A stretch of 64,000 nt of DNA from Winslowiella toletana (GTDB lineage: Bacteria > Pseudomonadota > Gammaproteobacteria > Enterobacterales > Enterobacteriaceae), in contig NZ_JAGGMQ010000001.1 of the NCBI RefSeq assembly GCF_017875465.1, forward strand, positions 4,588,001 through 4,652,000, read 5' to 3'. The position numbers and the translations under genes were made by a program. Position 1 is the stretch's first letter. The number at the start of each line of letters is the position of its first letter. The notes beneath the pieces were generated by a model that did not search any database, had not been told where the DNA came from, and saw only the letters and a program-made list of their open reading frames with translations. This document shows positions 45,206 through 54,381 of this stretch, piece by piece.

Positions 45206-46648
45206 TTATGGCGTCTTGCGGGAAATATTTCGCCCGGCATCCGCGGCAAGTTTGCTGATATCGAACAGTGCAAGGGCGGTGATCGCGGCGATAACCACAA
45301 ACCCCAGCCTGAAATCCATGCCGCGTCCGGCGGGAAGTTGCAGCCAGCTGGTTAACCAGGCACCGGTGCGAATACTTAGCGCCCCCAGCGTTACGCCAAG
45401 GCCGCTGGCGAGCTGCAACGAGGTGCTGAATAGCGTATTCGCCGAGCTCATCTCCTGCGGCGGCACCTCCGCAAACGCCAGCGAACTGATGGCGGTGAAC
45501 TGCATCGAACGGCTTAGCCCGCCGATAAACAGCAGTACCAGCGTGATGATTTCTGGCGAGTCAGGCGTCAAAAAAGCGCAGCCCAGCAGCGACAATACGC
45601 AGACAATGCCATTGACCATCAGCAGCTTTTTAAAGCCAAAGTGATGGATTAGCGGGGTGGTGGCCGGTTTCATCGCCAGATTACCGGCAAACACCGCCAG
45701 CACCAGCGTACCGGCCTGAAACGCATCCATACCAAAACCAACCTGAAACATTAACGGCAACATAAATGGCGCTGAGCTGATGGTGGCGCGCAGGATAAAC
45801 CCGCCACGCATCGTAATGCGAAATGAGGGAACCGCCAGCGCGTTCAGACGGACAAGCGGCGACTGGCTGCGCCGCAAATGTCTGACTGCCCAGAGCAGCG
45901 CCAGCAGGCCGGCCGCCATCAGCGCTACTGCCGACGCAGGGTTCAAATTTTCCTGACTAAACATCTCCAGGCCCGCCACCAGACAGAGCATGGTGATACC
46001 CAGCGAGACAAAGCCGATAGCATCAAACGGGCGCTGCTTATCGGCGCTCTGGTTCGGCATGATACGCAGCGTCAGTATCATGGCGATAATGCCCAGCGGC
46101 ACATTCAGAAAGAAGATCCAGTGCCAGCTGGCCCAGGTGGTAATAAAACCACCCAGCGGCGGGCCAAGGATGGGCGCAACCAGCGCTGGCCAGGTTAAGG
46201 TGGCAATCGCCTTAATCAGATGCTCTTTTTTGGTGGTGCGCAGCACCACCAGCCGTCCGACCGGCACCATCATCGCGCCGCCAATGCCCTGCAAAATGCG
46301 CATCAGCACAAATTCGCTGACGTTATGCGTCAGGCCGCAGAACAGGGAAGAGAGGGTAAAAATCAGCAGCGCGAGGCAGAATACATTGCGGCCGCCAAAA
46401 CGCTCGGCAACCCAGCCGCTGGCAGGGATCAGCACCGCCAGCGTTAACAGATAAGCGCTAATGCCGATATTAAGATCGACAGCGCTGACGCCGAAGGCGT
46501 TAGCCATCTCTGGTAAGGCGGTAGCAATTACCGTTCCATCAAGGAACTCCATAAAAAAGGCGCTGGCAACCAGTAGCGCCACCCCTGAAATACGCCCCGC
46601 ATCCGCATCCGGCTGCTGCCGGTGTGGTGGTCTTTCTGCTAAACCCAT
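45206..46648 (-). CDS. MFS drug exporter, DHA2 (EmrB/QacA type, 14 segments)
   Basis: This 480-residue transporter starts at ATG 46648, with AGAGG upstream. DHA2 signatures are visible: FMEFLDGTVIATALPEMANAFG in TM1 (motif D1), SGWVAERFGGRNVF (motif A), RILQGIGGAMMVPVGRLVVLR and LGPPLGGFITTWASWHWIFFLNVPLG (motif C). About 14 membrane segments are predicted. No membrane fusion gene or regulator adjoins it, so the substrate is unknown. Its 3' end lies against the lldD remnant, which suggests a local rearrangement placed it there. Confidence 0.87.
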   Translation of the reverse strand: MGLAERPPHRQQPDADAGRISGVALLVASAFFMEFLDGTVIATALPEMANAFGVSAVDLNIGISAYLLTLAVLIPASGWVAERFGGRNVFCLALLIFTLSSLFCGLTHNVSEFVLMRILQGIGGAMMVPVGRLVVLRTTKKEHLIKAIATLTWPALVAPILGPPLGGFITTWASWHWIFFLNVPLGIIAMILTLRIMPNQSADKQRPFDAIGFVSLGITMLCLVAGLEMFSQENLNPASAVALMAAGLLALLWAVRHLRRSQSPLVRLNALAVPSFRITMRGGFILRATISSAPFMLPLMFQVGFGMDAFQAGTLVLAVFAGNLAMKPATTPLIHHFGFKKLLMVNGIVCVLSLLGCAFLTPDSPEIITLVLLFIGGLSRSMQFTAISSLAFAEVPPQEMSSANTLFSTSLQLASGLGVTLGALSIRTGAWLTSWLQLPAGRGMDFRLGFVVIAAITALALFDISKLAADAGRNISRKTP

Positions 46649-46833
46649 TCCACATCCTCTGCCTGTCCAATAACCGCGCGCCAACAAAGGTATGATAAGT
46701 TTGAAAACCTGTTACACCAAAAAATGCGCAAATGCGTCGGTAGCCGCTCGATTAAATAATTAGCAGTTTAATAAAAACCCACGAAATCTCAGTTAGTTGT
46801 TAAACTAATATGAGTTTTTAAATGGGAGTTGTT

Positions 46834-47820
46834 ATGAAACTGGGCTTTGCTTGTAAATTCCTGAATGCAGAACTATCGCAGCCTTTTCCTTTCAGAGCGA
46901 CGACGCGTAAAAGGTTTTTGGGACTAAATAATCAAGAGCGGATGGCATTGATATCTGAAATTTCAGCCTTCAATTTGACCAACCTGTTGCAGGTTCTCAG
47001 ACAGCTGGCTTTAGCGCCGGAAGCACTCAGGATGATGAGGATCGGCAGTGATCTGCTGCCACTCTATACCGTGCCGGAAGCCACCATTTTATATCATGAC
47101 TTTTTGCCTGAGTTATATCCCCTGTTTGCCGAGTGTGGTGATATTGCCCGCGAACATAATATACGGCTCTCTTTTCATCCTGGTCAGTATACGGTGCTGG
47201 CATCAGATAACCCATTAGTGGTCGAAAGAGCGATTGAAGATGTTGAGTATCATGCGCTGTGCGCACAGCTTATGGGCTATGGGAAACATTTTCAGGATTT
47301 CAAAATCAATATTCATATGAATGGCAAACTGGGTTTCGCCGGGTTTAGCACTGCTTTTGCTAAATTGAGCCCTGCAGCAAAGCGGATGTTAACGGTAGAA
47401 AACGATGAGATTTCCTGTTCGCTGGACGACGTGTTACAGGCCGCCGGGTTATGTCCGGTGGTGCTGGATATTCATCATCACTGGGTAAAGGAAAATACAT
47501 TTATCCTTCCTGATGATCCGCGTATCGCCTTAATCAAAGCGTCATGGCGCGGCGTAACGCCGGTGCTGCACTATTCGATCTCTCAGGAGGGGTTGATTCC
47601 CGCACAAGGGTTCCCGGACCAGACGATATCCGGCTTATCTAAAACCAAATTCAGGGCGCATTCCGATTACTATTTTAACGATACGCTGAATGACTGGGCT
47701 TTATCATTTACTGAGTTTGATATTATGTGTGAAGTGAAAATGAAAAATATCGCCAGAGATCGTTTATATGATTATGCACGGTTGCATGCACTGCCGTCCG
47801 CTGCGCTCGCCAGCCGCTGA
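46834..47820 (+). CDS. uvsE: UV damage endonuclease UvsE/UVDE family
   Basis: This 328-residue TIM-barrel endonuclease starts at ATG 46834 (GGGAG five bases upstream). The UVDE fold is evident: MKLGFACKFL, MMRIGSDLLPLY, LSFHPGQYTVLASDNPLVVERAIEDVEYHA, KINIHMNGKLG, LTVENDE and CPVVLDIHHHW, giving the His/Asp/Glu ligands of the three-metal centre. It nicks DNA 5' of UV photoproducts and abasic sites, an alternative to UvrABC. It is unusual in E. coli-like bacteria and AT-richer than its neighbours. Its stop overlaps the convergent LysR gene by 49 bp. Confidence 0.88.
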   Translation: MKLGFACKFLNAELSQPFPFRATTRKRFLGLNNQERMALISEISAFNLTNLLQVLRQLALAPEALRMMRIGSDLLPLYTVPEATILYHDFLPELYPLFAECGDIAREHNIRLSFHPGQYTVLASDNPLVVERAIEDVEYHALCAQLMGYGKHFQDFKINIHMNGKLGFAGFSTAFAKLSPAAKRMLTVENDEISCSLDDVLQAAGLCPVVLDIHHHWVKENTFILPDDPRIALIKASWRGVTPVLHYSISQEGLIPAQGFPDQTISGLSKTKFRAHSDYYFNDTLNDWALSFTEFDIMCEVKMKNIARDRLYDYARLHALPSAALASR

Positions 47821-48707
47821 GGAAAACACCCCAGCAGCCAGTCGATAAACACCCGCAGACGATAAGTGACATGGCGGTTTTGCGGATAGACGACATGAAA
47901 AGGATAGGGGGCTGGTCGCCAGGCTTGCAGAATCTCCACTATTGAGCCGTCTTTCAACAGCGGATCCAGCGCGTAAGTAAAGGTCTGAATAATCCCCAGT
48001 CCGGCAAGCGCTGCTGCGAGGTGGGCGTTACTTTCATTCACCCCTATCCGGTGTCCGGTTTTAATTTCACTCTTTACGCCGTCACGCTCGAAACGAAACG
48101 GAAACGCCCGACCACTCTGTGGCGACAGGTAGCTGACCAGCCGGTGACCATTTTTAAGTTCTTCCGGATACGCTGGCACACCATATGCTTTTAAATACGC
48201 CGGAGTGGCGCAGGTAATCAGCGTGGCATCACCAATATGGCGGGCAATCAGTGTGGAATCATGAAGCGGCCCGCCCCTGATTACGCAATCGACATTGTCG
48301 CTGATAAGGTCGACCGGACGGTCAGATACGCCCAGATCAATGTGGATATCAGGATAACGAGAAAAAAAGTCTGGCAGCGCCGGAATCAGCACGTCGCGCG
48401 CGGTCGAACCGCCAATATCAATGCGAAGCTGTCCACGGGGCTTACTCTGCACCGCGGTAAATGAGGCGTCGATATCTTCCAGATCGCGCATAATGCGGGT
48501 CGCCTTCTCGTAATATTCATGTCCTTCCGGCGTCACCGTGACACGACGGGTGGTGCGCTGTAACAATCTGATCCCCAGATGTGCTTCAAGTTCCTGAACC
48601 ATTTTACTGAGTGTCGCATTAGGCATATTCAGCGAGTCTGCTGCACGCGTAAAATTTCCGGTTTCCACCACCCGGGCGAAAGCCCGTATTGCCTGCAACT
48701 GATCCAT
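47772..48707 (-). CDS. LysR family transcriptional regulator
   Basis: This 311-residue regulator has an N-terminal winged HTH (AIRAFARVVETGNFTRAADSLNMPNATLSKMVQELEAHLGIRLLQRTTR) and a periplasmic-binding-like effector domain (LRIDIGGSTARDVLIPALPDFFSRYPDIHIDLGVSD). It is the type often paired with oxidoreductases. It is divergent from an SDR gene with ~160 bp between, and very likely regulates it. Its last ~16 codons overlap the end of uvsE on the other strand. Confidence 0.9.
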   Translation of the reverse strand: MDQLQAIRAFARVVETGNFTRAADSLNMPNATLSKMVQELEAHLGIRLLQRTTRRVTVTPEGHEYYEKATRIMRDLEDIDASFTAVQSKPRGQLRIDIGGSTARDVLIPALPDFFSRYPDIHIDLGVSDRPVDLISDNVDCVIRGGPLHDSTLIARHIGDATLITCATPAYLKAYGVPAYPEELKNGHRLVSYLSPQSGRAFPFRFERDGVKSEIKTGHRIGVNESNAHLAAALAGLGIIQTFTYALDPLLKDGSIVEILQAWRPAPYPFHVVYPQNRHVTYRLRVFIDWLLGCFPQRLASAADGSACNRA

Positions 48708-48866
48708 TGGCGTCCTCCTCTGGCGTGTTGATTATCCACGCAGGTGAATAGTGATTCCCATTTTACCGTATTTTTCCCTAAAAAAGTTAACGCTACATTA
48801 GCTTCATACCCGGCACGATACGCCGGGTGAATATTCTGACCCACTACTTTATCTGGAGAGAACACG

Positions 48867-49616
48867 ATGAATCAGCCACTGAATGGAAAAATCGCCCTTG
48901 TCACCGGCGGCACTACCGGCATCGGTCTGGCAAGCGCGCAAGAACTGGCAGCTCAGGGAGCACAGGTGTTTATCACCGGTCGTCGCCAGCAGGAACTAGA
49001 CGCTGCCGTCGCCACCATCGGCGCTGCAGCAACAGGCATTCGCGCCGATGCTTCGCTGCTCACCGACCTCGACGAAGTCTATTCCCACATCGCCAGACAG
49101 GCGGGACGACTGGATATCCTCTTCGCCAATGCCGGTGGCGGTGATATGCAGGCGCTGGGCGCAATTACGGAAGAACACTTTGATCGTATTTTTGCCACTA
49201 ATGTCCGTGGCGTACTGTTTACCGTACAGAAAGCGCTGCCTTTACTCAGCGACAGTGCTTCGGTGATCCTGACAGCATCGACCACTTCGATTCAGGGAAC
49301 CGCCGGATTTAGCGTGTACAGCGCCAGCAAAGCTGCGGTGCGCAATTTTGCCCGCTCATGGGCGCTGGATTTGAAAGGTCGCGGCATTCGCGTCAATGTG
49401 GTCAGTCCCGGCCCGGTACGCACGCCTGGTCTCGGTGGCCTGGTAAGTGAAGAGCAACGGCAGGGCTTGTTCGATGCGCTCTCTGCGCAGGTTCCGCTTG
49501 GTCGTCTGGGAGAACCGCAGGAGATCGGCAAAGTGGTGGCATTTCTTGCTTCAGATGCCGCCAGCTTTATTAACGCCAGTGAAATGTTTGTTGATGGTGG
49601 TATGGCGCAGGTCTGA
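48867..49616 (+). CDS. Short-chain dehydrogenase/reductase
   Basis: This 249-residue classical SDR has the cofactor motif TGGTTGIG, with ITGRRQQE after beta-2 (Arg-Arg favours NADP), NAGGG, the catalytic Ser in TASTTSIQG, and YSASK with Tyr and Lys. C-terminal features are SPGPVRTPG and FVDGGMAQV. It reduces or oxidises a small carbonyl/alcohol compound; the substrate is not known. The LysR-type gene is divergent from it. A bidirectional terminator follows 45 bp after the stop. Confidence 0.9.
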   Translation: MNQPLNGKIALVTGGTTGIGLASAQELAAQGAQVFITGRRQQELDAAVATIGAAATGIRADASLLTDLDEVYSHIARQAGRLDILFANAGGGDMQALGAITEEHFDRIFATNVRGVLFTVQKALPLLSDSASVILTASTTSIQGTAGFSVYSASKAAVRNFARSWALDLKGRGIRVNVVSPGPVRTPGLGGLVSEEQRQGLFDALSAQVPLGRLGEPQEIGKVVAFLASDAASFINASEMFVDGGMAQV

Positions 49617-49660
49617 ATCTGCTTTAGCCGGGCAGGTGAACGGGGAACGCCGCTGAAAAG

Positions 49661-49688
49661 AAAAATCCACGCATTTGCGTGGATTTTT
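49661..49688. terminator. Bidirectional intrinsic terminator (SDR / glgX)
   Basis: AAAAATCCACGC and GCGTGGATTTTT pair perfectly around ATTT, giving A and T tracts on both strands. It separates the convergent SDR and glgX genes. Confidence 0.93.
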
Positions 49689-49700
49689 AATGGGTCTGGT

Positions 49701-51776
49701 TTAAGGCCGCCTGAACAGTGCAATACTGCGGCCTGCCAGCTCAAAATCCTTTTCCCGGGTGATAACCATGCCGTGCTGTGCGCTGTCACAGGTGGTGAGT
49801 TCCAGCACCCAGCCGCCCTCGCCAAACTGGGGAATACGGAACGGCACCGTACCTTCGAAGGGATTAAGCAGCATCAGAACGTCGTGCCAGATGCCTTCTT
49901 CAGTTTGCAGATCCGGGCGGCCGATATAGACACCGAGTGTCGATCCCTCATCCCAGTGTTCAGACTGCTGGAAACCGCCGCCGGCATTAAACCATTTGAT
50001 ATCCATACCATCGCGCCAGCTCTCGCGGCGCAGTAGCGGCTGTTCGGCCCGCAGCCGGATAACCTGGCGGGTGAACTCGCGTAGCGACTCGCTGCTTTCC
50101 GGCAAATTATCCCAATGGATCCACGAAATCTCGCTGTCCTGGCAATAGCCGTTATTGTTGCCCAGCTGACTGCGGCCAAACTCATCGCCAGCCAGCAGCA
50201 TCGGCGTGCCATGAGAAAAGAACAGCGTGGCGAGAAAATTGCGCTTCTGACGCTCGCGCACCGTATTGATCTCGTTATCCGTCGTCGGGCCTTCGACACC
50301 ATAGTTATACGAACGATTGTCGTTATGACCGTCGTTATTATCTTCGCCGTTCGCCTCGTTATGCTTTTCGTTGTACGAAACCAGATCGTTAAGCGTAAAG
50401 CCGTCATGGGCGGTAATAAAGTTGACGCTCGCCCACGGCCGACGCCCGCGCTGATCGTAGAGATCGCCTGATCCAAGCAGACGGGCGGCGAAATCGGTGG
50501 AAACATTGTCTCCCAGCCAGTATTCGCGCACCGTGTCGCGATATTTATCGTTCCACTCGGCCCAGCCTGGCGGGAAGCCGCCGACCTGATAGCCCCCCGG
50601 GCCGATATCCCAGGGTTCGCCAATCAGCTTCAGCTTTGACAGCACCGGATCCTGCATTATTGCATCGAAAAAGCCGCCGCGTTCATCAAAGCCTTCCGGT
50701 TCGCGGCCAAGAATGGTGCCGAGATCGAAGCGGAAGCCGTCGATATGCATCGATTCCGCCCAGTAACGCAGCGAATCCATAATCATCTGCAACACGCGCG
50801 GATGCGAGGTATTAACGGTATTACCGGTGCCGGTATCGTTAATATAGTAGCGGTGCTGCTCAGGCATAGTGCGGTAATAGGAGAAGTTATCAATGCCTTT
50901 TAGCGACAGCGTGGGACCCAGCTCGTTGCCTTCTGCGGTGTGATTGTAGACCACATCAAGGATCACCTCGATACCGGCATCATGGAACGCCCGCACCATA
51001 TCGCGAAAGCCCTGGATACCGTTTGGACCGAAATAGCGGGATGCTGGCGCAAAGAAGGCGAGGGTGTTGTAACCCCAGAAATTTTTCAGCCCCTTATCAA
51101 GCAGATGATGATCGTCGGGGAACCAGTGAACCGGCAGCAGTTCAACCGAGGTGATACCGAGGCTTTTAATATAATCAACCGACGCCCGGTGACCCATGCC
51201 TTCATACGTTCCGCGCAACGCTTCCGGCAGAGCGGGATTAAGCTGGGTAAAACCTTTTACATGGGTCTCATACACCACCGTTTGCGGCCAGGCAACGGTC
51301 GGACGGTTCTCGTCATGCCAGTCGAATTCATCTGGATCGATAACCCGGCACTTGGGCATAAACGGCGCGCTGTCGCGTGTGTCGAAACTCAGGTCTTTAT
51401 CTTCATGCAGCAGGTCATAGGCGAAGTGCGCATCATCCCACTCGATATCGCCAGCCAGTTCGCGCGCATAGGGGTCGATAAGCAGCTTATTCGGGTTAAA
51501 ACGATGGCCATTTTCCGGGTCATAAGGGCCATGCACGCGATAGCCGTACAGCGCGCCGGGTTGCAGACCAGGTATATAGCCATGCCAGATCTCATGGGTG
51601 TACTCCGGCAGCTCAAGTTTTGCGATTTCGATTTTGCCGCTCGGATCGTACAGGCAAAGCTCGACCCGCTGCGCATGTGCCGAGAAGATCGCAAAATTAA
51701 CGCCCTCGCCATCAAAATTGGCGCCGAGAGGGTGACCAGACCCGCTGGTGATGGTGAAAACAGTATCATTTGACAT
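49701..51776 (-). CDS. glgX: Glycogen/maltodextrin debranching enzyme GlgX (TreX)
   Basis: This 691-residue GH13 isoamylase-type enzyme has an N-terminal CBM48 (~10-105; GANFDGEGVNFAIFSAHA) and a catalytic barrel with the four GH13 regions: VILDVVYNHTAEG, DGFRFDLGTILG (nucleophile Asp), LIGEPWDIGPGGYQVG (acid Glu) and NFITAHDGFTLNDLVSYNEKHN. It removes alpha-1,6 branches from glycogen to free malto-oligosaccharides. It is the third gene of treZ-treY-glgX, 70 bp after treY, where debranching feeds TreY. This TreX-like role is from gene context. Confidence 0.93.
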   Translation of the reverse strand: MSNDTVFTITSGSGHPLGANFDGEGVNFAIFSAHAQRVELCLYDPSGKIEIAKLELPEYTHEIWHGYIPGLQPGALYGYRVHGPYDPENGHRFNPNKLLIDPYARELAGDIEWDDAHFAYDLLHEDKDLSFDTRDSAPFMPKCRVIDPDEFDWHDENRPTVAWPQTVVYETHVKGFTQLNPALPEALRGTYEGMGHRASVDYIKSLGITSVELLPVHWFPDDHHLLDKGLKNFWGYNTLAFFAPASRYFGPNGIQGFRDMVRAFHDAGIEVILDVVYNHTAEGNELGPTLSLKGIDNFSYYRTMPEQHRYYINDTGTGNTVNTSHPRVLQMIMDSLRYWAESMHIDGFRFDLGTILGREPEGFDERGGFFDAIMQDPVLSKLKLIGEPWDIGPGGYQVGGFPPGWAEWNDKYRDTVREYWLGDNVSTDFAARLLGSGDLYDQRGRRPWASVNFITAHDGFTLNDLVSYNEKHNEANGEDNNDGHNDNRSYNYGVEGPTTDNEINTVRERQKRNFLATLFFSHGTPMLLAGDEFGRSQLGNNNGYCQDSEISWIHWDNLPESSESLREFTRQVIRLRAEQPLLRRESWRDGMDIKWFNAGGGFQQSEHWDEGSTLGVYIGRPDLQTEEGIWHDVLMLLNPFEGTVPFRIPQFGEGGWVLELTTCDSAQHGMVITREKDFELAGRSIALFRRP

Positions 51777-51846
51777 TCGTCCCTCGCCATTAAATGAAGA
51801 AAGTTCACTAAATACTTTGATTTATAACGTTTTTATTTCAATAGTG

Positions 51847-54381
51847 TCATTCACTCAGCAGGATAACTGCTGCACTACCCTCAAATAGCGCCAGCCTGAT
51901 ATGGTCATCGGTAACAATCTCTTCTCCGGAAAGAATGTCACGGTAGCGGCGATTCGCCAGCCGCGCGGGGAGGGGGATTTCTGTCTGCGGCCAGCGTATT
52001 GCATAAGGCCCGGCCGGACTCGATTCAAGCGCTGCAAACATCAGGCGAGGGGCGATAACAATCAGCGCATCGTCGTTTTCTGCACGGGCGAAGGCGATAA
52101 CGTTTTCCGCTTGCTGGCCGCTGGCGGCCAGCGGTAAGTAGTCACCGTGACGAAACAGCGCTGGCGCATGCTGGCGGCAGCGCAGCAGCCTGGCGATAAT
52201 ATGCTGATTAAGACGACCGTTCAGCCAGTTCGGTTGCGCGGAGAAATTTGGTTTTTCATTTTCAGCCAGCTGCAGGGCCAGCGCCGCGAAATCGGGTTCA
52301 CGCCGGTTATCGGGATCGACAAGGCTGAAATCCAGCGCCTCGCTACCCTGGTAGATATCCGGCACACCGGGCGCGGTTAACTTGACGATGGTCTGGGTAA
52401 GACTGTTGACCAGCCCGGCGCGGATAAACGGCTGCAATGCGGCGGCAAAATCCTGCAAAAAGGTCTGGTTGGCCGGTGACAGCAGCTGGCGGGCATAGTC
52501 GATCACCGCCTGCTCATAAGCGTCGTTGCTGTCACCCCAGTTGGTGCGTTGCTTGGCTTCCCGCAGTGCCTTCTCTACATACACCACAAAACGTTCTTCC
52601 AGCGCTTTCAGGCCCGTCTCGTCGATGGGCTGCAGCGTTGTCGGCCAGACACCGGCCAGCGCCTGATAGAGCATCCATTCGACCTGCGGTTTTGGCGCCA
52701 CGCCATCGTCGAGCACCCTGACGCTGGCGTGGTTCATCTCGCGCCAGCGCGCGATACAGTCGGCCCAGCGTTGCGGCGCTTCGGTCAGCGTACAGAGCCG
52801 CGCGCGGGCATCTTCGCCGCGCTTGGTATCATGGGTGGAGGTGCCGGAAAGCGCGTCTGGCTGCTGCTGCAGTCGTGTTTTCATCTCTGCATGAAAGCGA
52901 TCAAGCGAGAAGGCAGTCGGCACCGGTTCAGCGCCGACTTCGTTAAGCGCCAGCGCCATATTCTGGCGGTAGAACAGGGTGTCCTCCACCGATTTCGCCA
53001 TCAGCGGGCCGGTCAGCTGCTGGAATCGGGTGCGGAAGATGGCGGCATCAGTGGCAGCCGTGCCTGATACTTCACCGCGAAGAATGCGGAGAATAACATC
53101 CAGTGCCGCAGGATCCGGCGCACTGCCGCTGGCTTTAACCTTATTCGCCACCTTTTGCAGCAGCTGATTGTCAGCCGCGGTCATCCCTTGCGGCGTACCA
53201 TAGGTGCGATAGACCGGAAAGGCGATCAGCAGCTCGCGCAGAGCCGCACGGGCGGTGTTCTCGTCCAGCGTGAGGGTATCGCTGCTGGCAATTCTGGTCG
53301 CCAGCTTTAGCAGCGTAGTAAATTCACCGGCGAAATTCTTATCCACCATCAGCAGCTTCGCCGCGCGCAGTTCGGCTTTCATATCTACCGGCCTGCCCAC
53401 CACGGCCTCATAAGCTTTGCGCAGGCTGTTGATCTTCGTGCCATCCACCAGCGCATCGGTGAGCGCGGCCATAAATTCGTAACCGGTGGTGCCGGAAATC
53501 GGCCACTCTGGCGGAAGATGTTCACCTTCGCCAAGGATCTTTTCGACCGTGATATAGCAGGCAGGCCCGGCCTGCTGACGCAGCAGATCGAGGTAAGCTT
53601 TCGGGTCGGCAAGGCCGTCGATATGGTCAACGCGCAAACCGTCGACCGCGCCGCAATCCACCAGTTCAAGAATCAGCCGGTGGGTATCGTCAAATACGGC
53701 CCGATCCTCCACCCGCATGCCAGCCAGTCCGGTCACCTCAAAGAAACGGCGATAGGAGAGGTCGTGCGACGCATCGCGCCAGCACATCAGCCGCCACGGC
53801 TGGCGATCGTGCAGTTCAGCAATCTGCGTGTTGTCGCTCAGATTCAGCACTTCGGCTTCGCGACCCTGCCAGCTGGTCGGGGTCAGCGGGTAGAAGTTGT
53901 CGTAACAGGCGAAAGCGGGCTTGCCGCTGTGCGGATCAGGTTTAACGGTAATTTCGCCGTTTTCCAGCAGCGCCGCAAAGGTATCGCCAAGGAACGGCAA
54001 GGTCAGGCGGCGCGACCAGTCGATATCAAAATGGCGGGCAAAGCGGCTGTTTTCGCCATTCTCGATCACATCACGCCACCACGGGTTTTCCAGCGAGGCC
54101 GCCATATGGTTTGGCACGATATCAAGGATCAGACCGAGACCGGCGCTGTGCAGCGCCGTTACCATACGGTCAAAGCCTGCGCGACCGCCAATTGACGGAT
54201 CGAGCTGGTTAACGTCGGTCACATCGTAGCCATGGGTGGAGCCTGATGTGGCAGTGAAAACCGGCGAAGCATACAGATGGGTGATGCCAAGCCGCTGTAA
54301 ATAGGGCACCAGCGCTGCCGCGCGGTCGAAAGTCATGCCGTTGCGGAACTGAATACGGTAAGTGGCGCCAGGAATATTCAT
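51847..54381 (-). CDS. treY: Maltooligosyl trehalose synthase
   Basis: This 844-residue GH13 enzyme begins ATYRIQFRNGMTFDRAAALVPYLQRLGITHLYASPVF, the usual TreY opening. Regions for catalysis include LILDIVPNHMA, DGLRVDHIDGLADP (nucleophile Asp), YITVEKILGEGEHLP (acid Glu) and STHDTKRGEDARAR. It converts the reducing end of a malto-oligosaccharide to a trehalose unit inside the cell. Its ATG overlaps the treZ stop by four bases, so translation is coupled. Slightly longer than many TreY (~720-830), with no visible insertion identified. Confidence 0.95.
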   Translation of the reverse strand: MNIPGATYRIQFRNGMTFDRAAALVPYLQRLGITHLYASPVFTATSGSTHGYDVTDVNQLDPSIGGRAGFDRMVTALHSAGLGLILDIVPNHMAASLENPWWRDVIENGENSRFARHFDIDWSRRLTLPFLGDTFAALLENGEITVKPDPHSGKPAFACYDNFYPLTPTSWQGREAEVLNLSDNTQIAELHDRQPWRLMCWRDASHDLSYRRFFEVTGLAGMRVEDRAVFDDTHRLILELVDCGAVDGLRVDHIDGLADPKAYLDLLRQQAGPACYITVEKILGEGEHLPPEWPISGTTGYEFMAALTDALVDGTKINSLRKAYEAVVGRPVDMKAELRAAKLLMVDKNFAGEFTTLLKLATRIASSDTLTLDENTARAALRELLIAFPVYRTYGTPQGMTAADNQLLQKVANKVKASGSAPDPAALDVILRILRGEVSGTAATDAAIFRTRFQQLTGPLMAKSVEDTLFYRQNMALALNEVGAEPVPTAFSLDRFHAEMKTRLQQQPDALSGTSTHDTKRGEDARARLCTLTEAPQRWADCIARWREMNHASVRVLDDGVAPKPQVEWMLYQALAGVWPTTLQPIDETGLKALEERFVVYVEKALREAKQRTNWGDSNDAYEQAVIDYARQLLSPANQTFLQDFAAALQPFIRAGLVNSLTQTIVKLTAPGVPDIYQGSEALDFSLVDPDNRREPDFAALALQLAENEKPNFSAQPNWLNGRLNQHIIARLLRCRQHAPALFRHGDYLPLAASGQQAENVIAFARAENDDALIVIAPRLMFAALESSPAGPYAIRWPQTEIPLPARLANRRYRDILSGEEIVTDDHIRLALFEGSAAVILLSE

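Noticed and set aside
45185..45355. Continuation of the lldD-remnant frame
   Set aside because: From here the frame is antisense to the end of the DHA2 exporter gene and shows no homology to LldD.
50940..51773. 277-codon frame opposite glgX
   Set aside because: Antisense shadow of a clear GH13 gene with no motif of its own; glgX covers the whole region.
53518..54195. 225-codon frame opposite treY
   Set aside because: Antisense shadow of treY, no recognisable domain.
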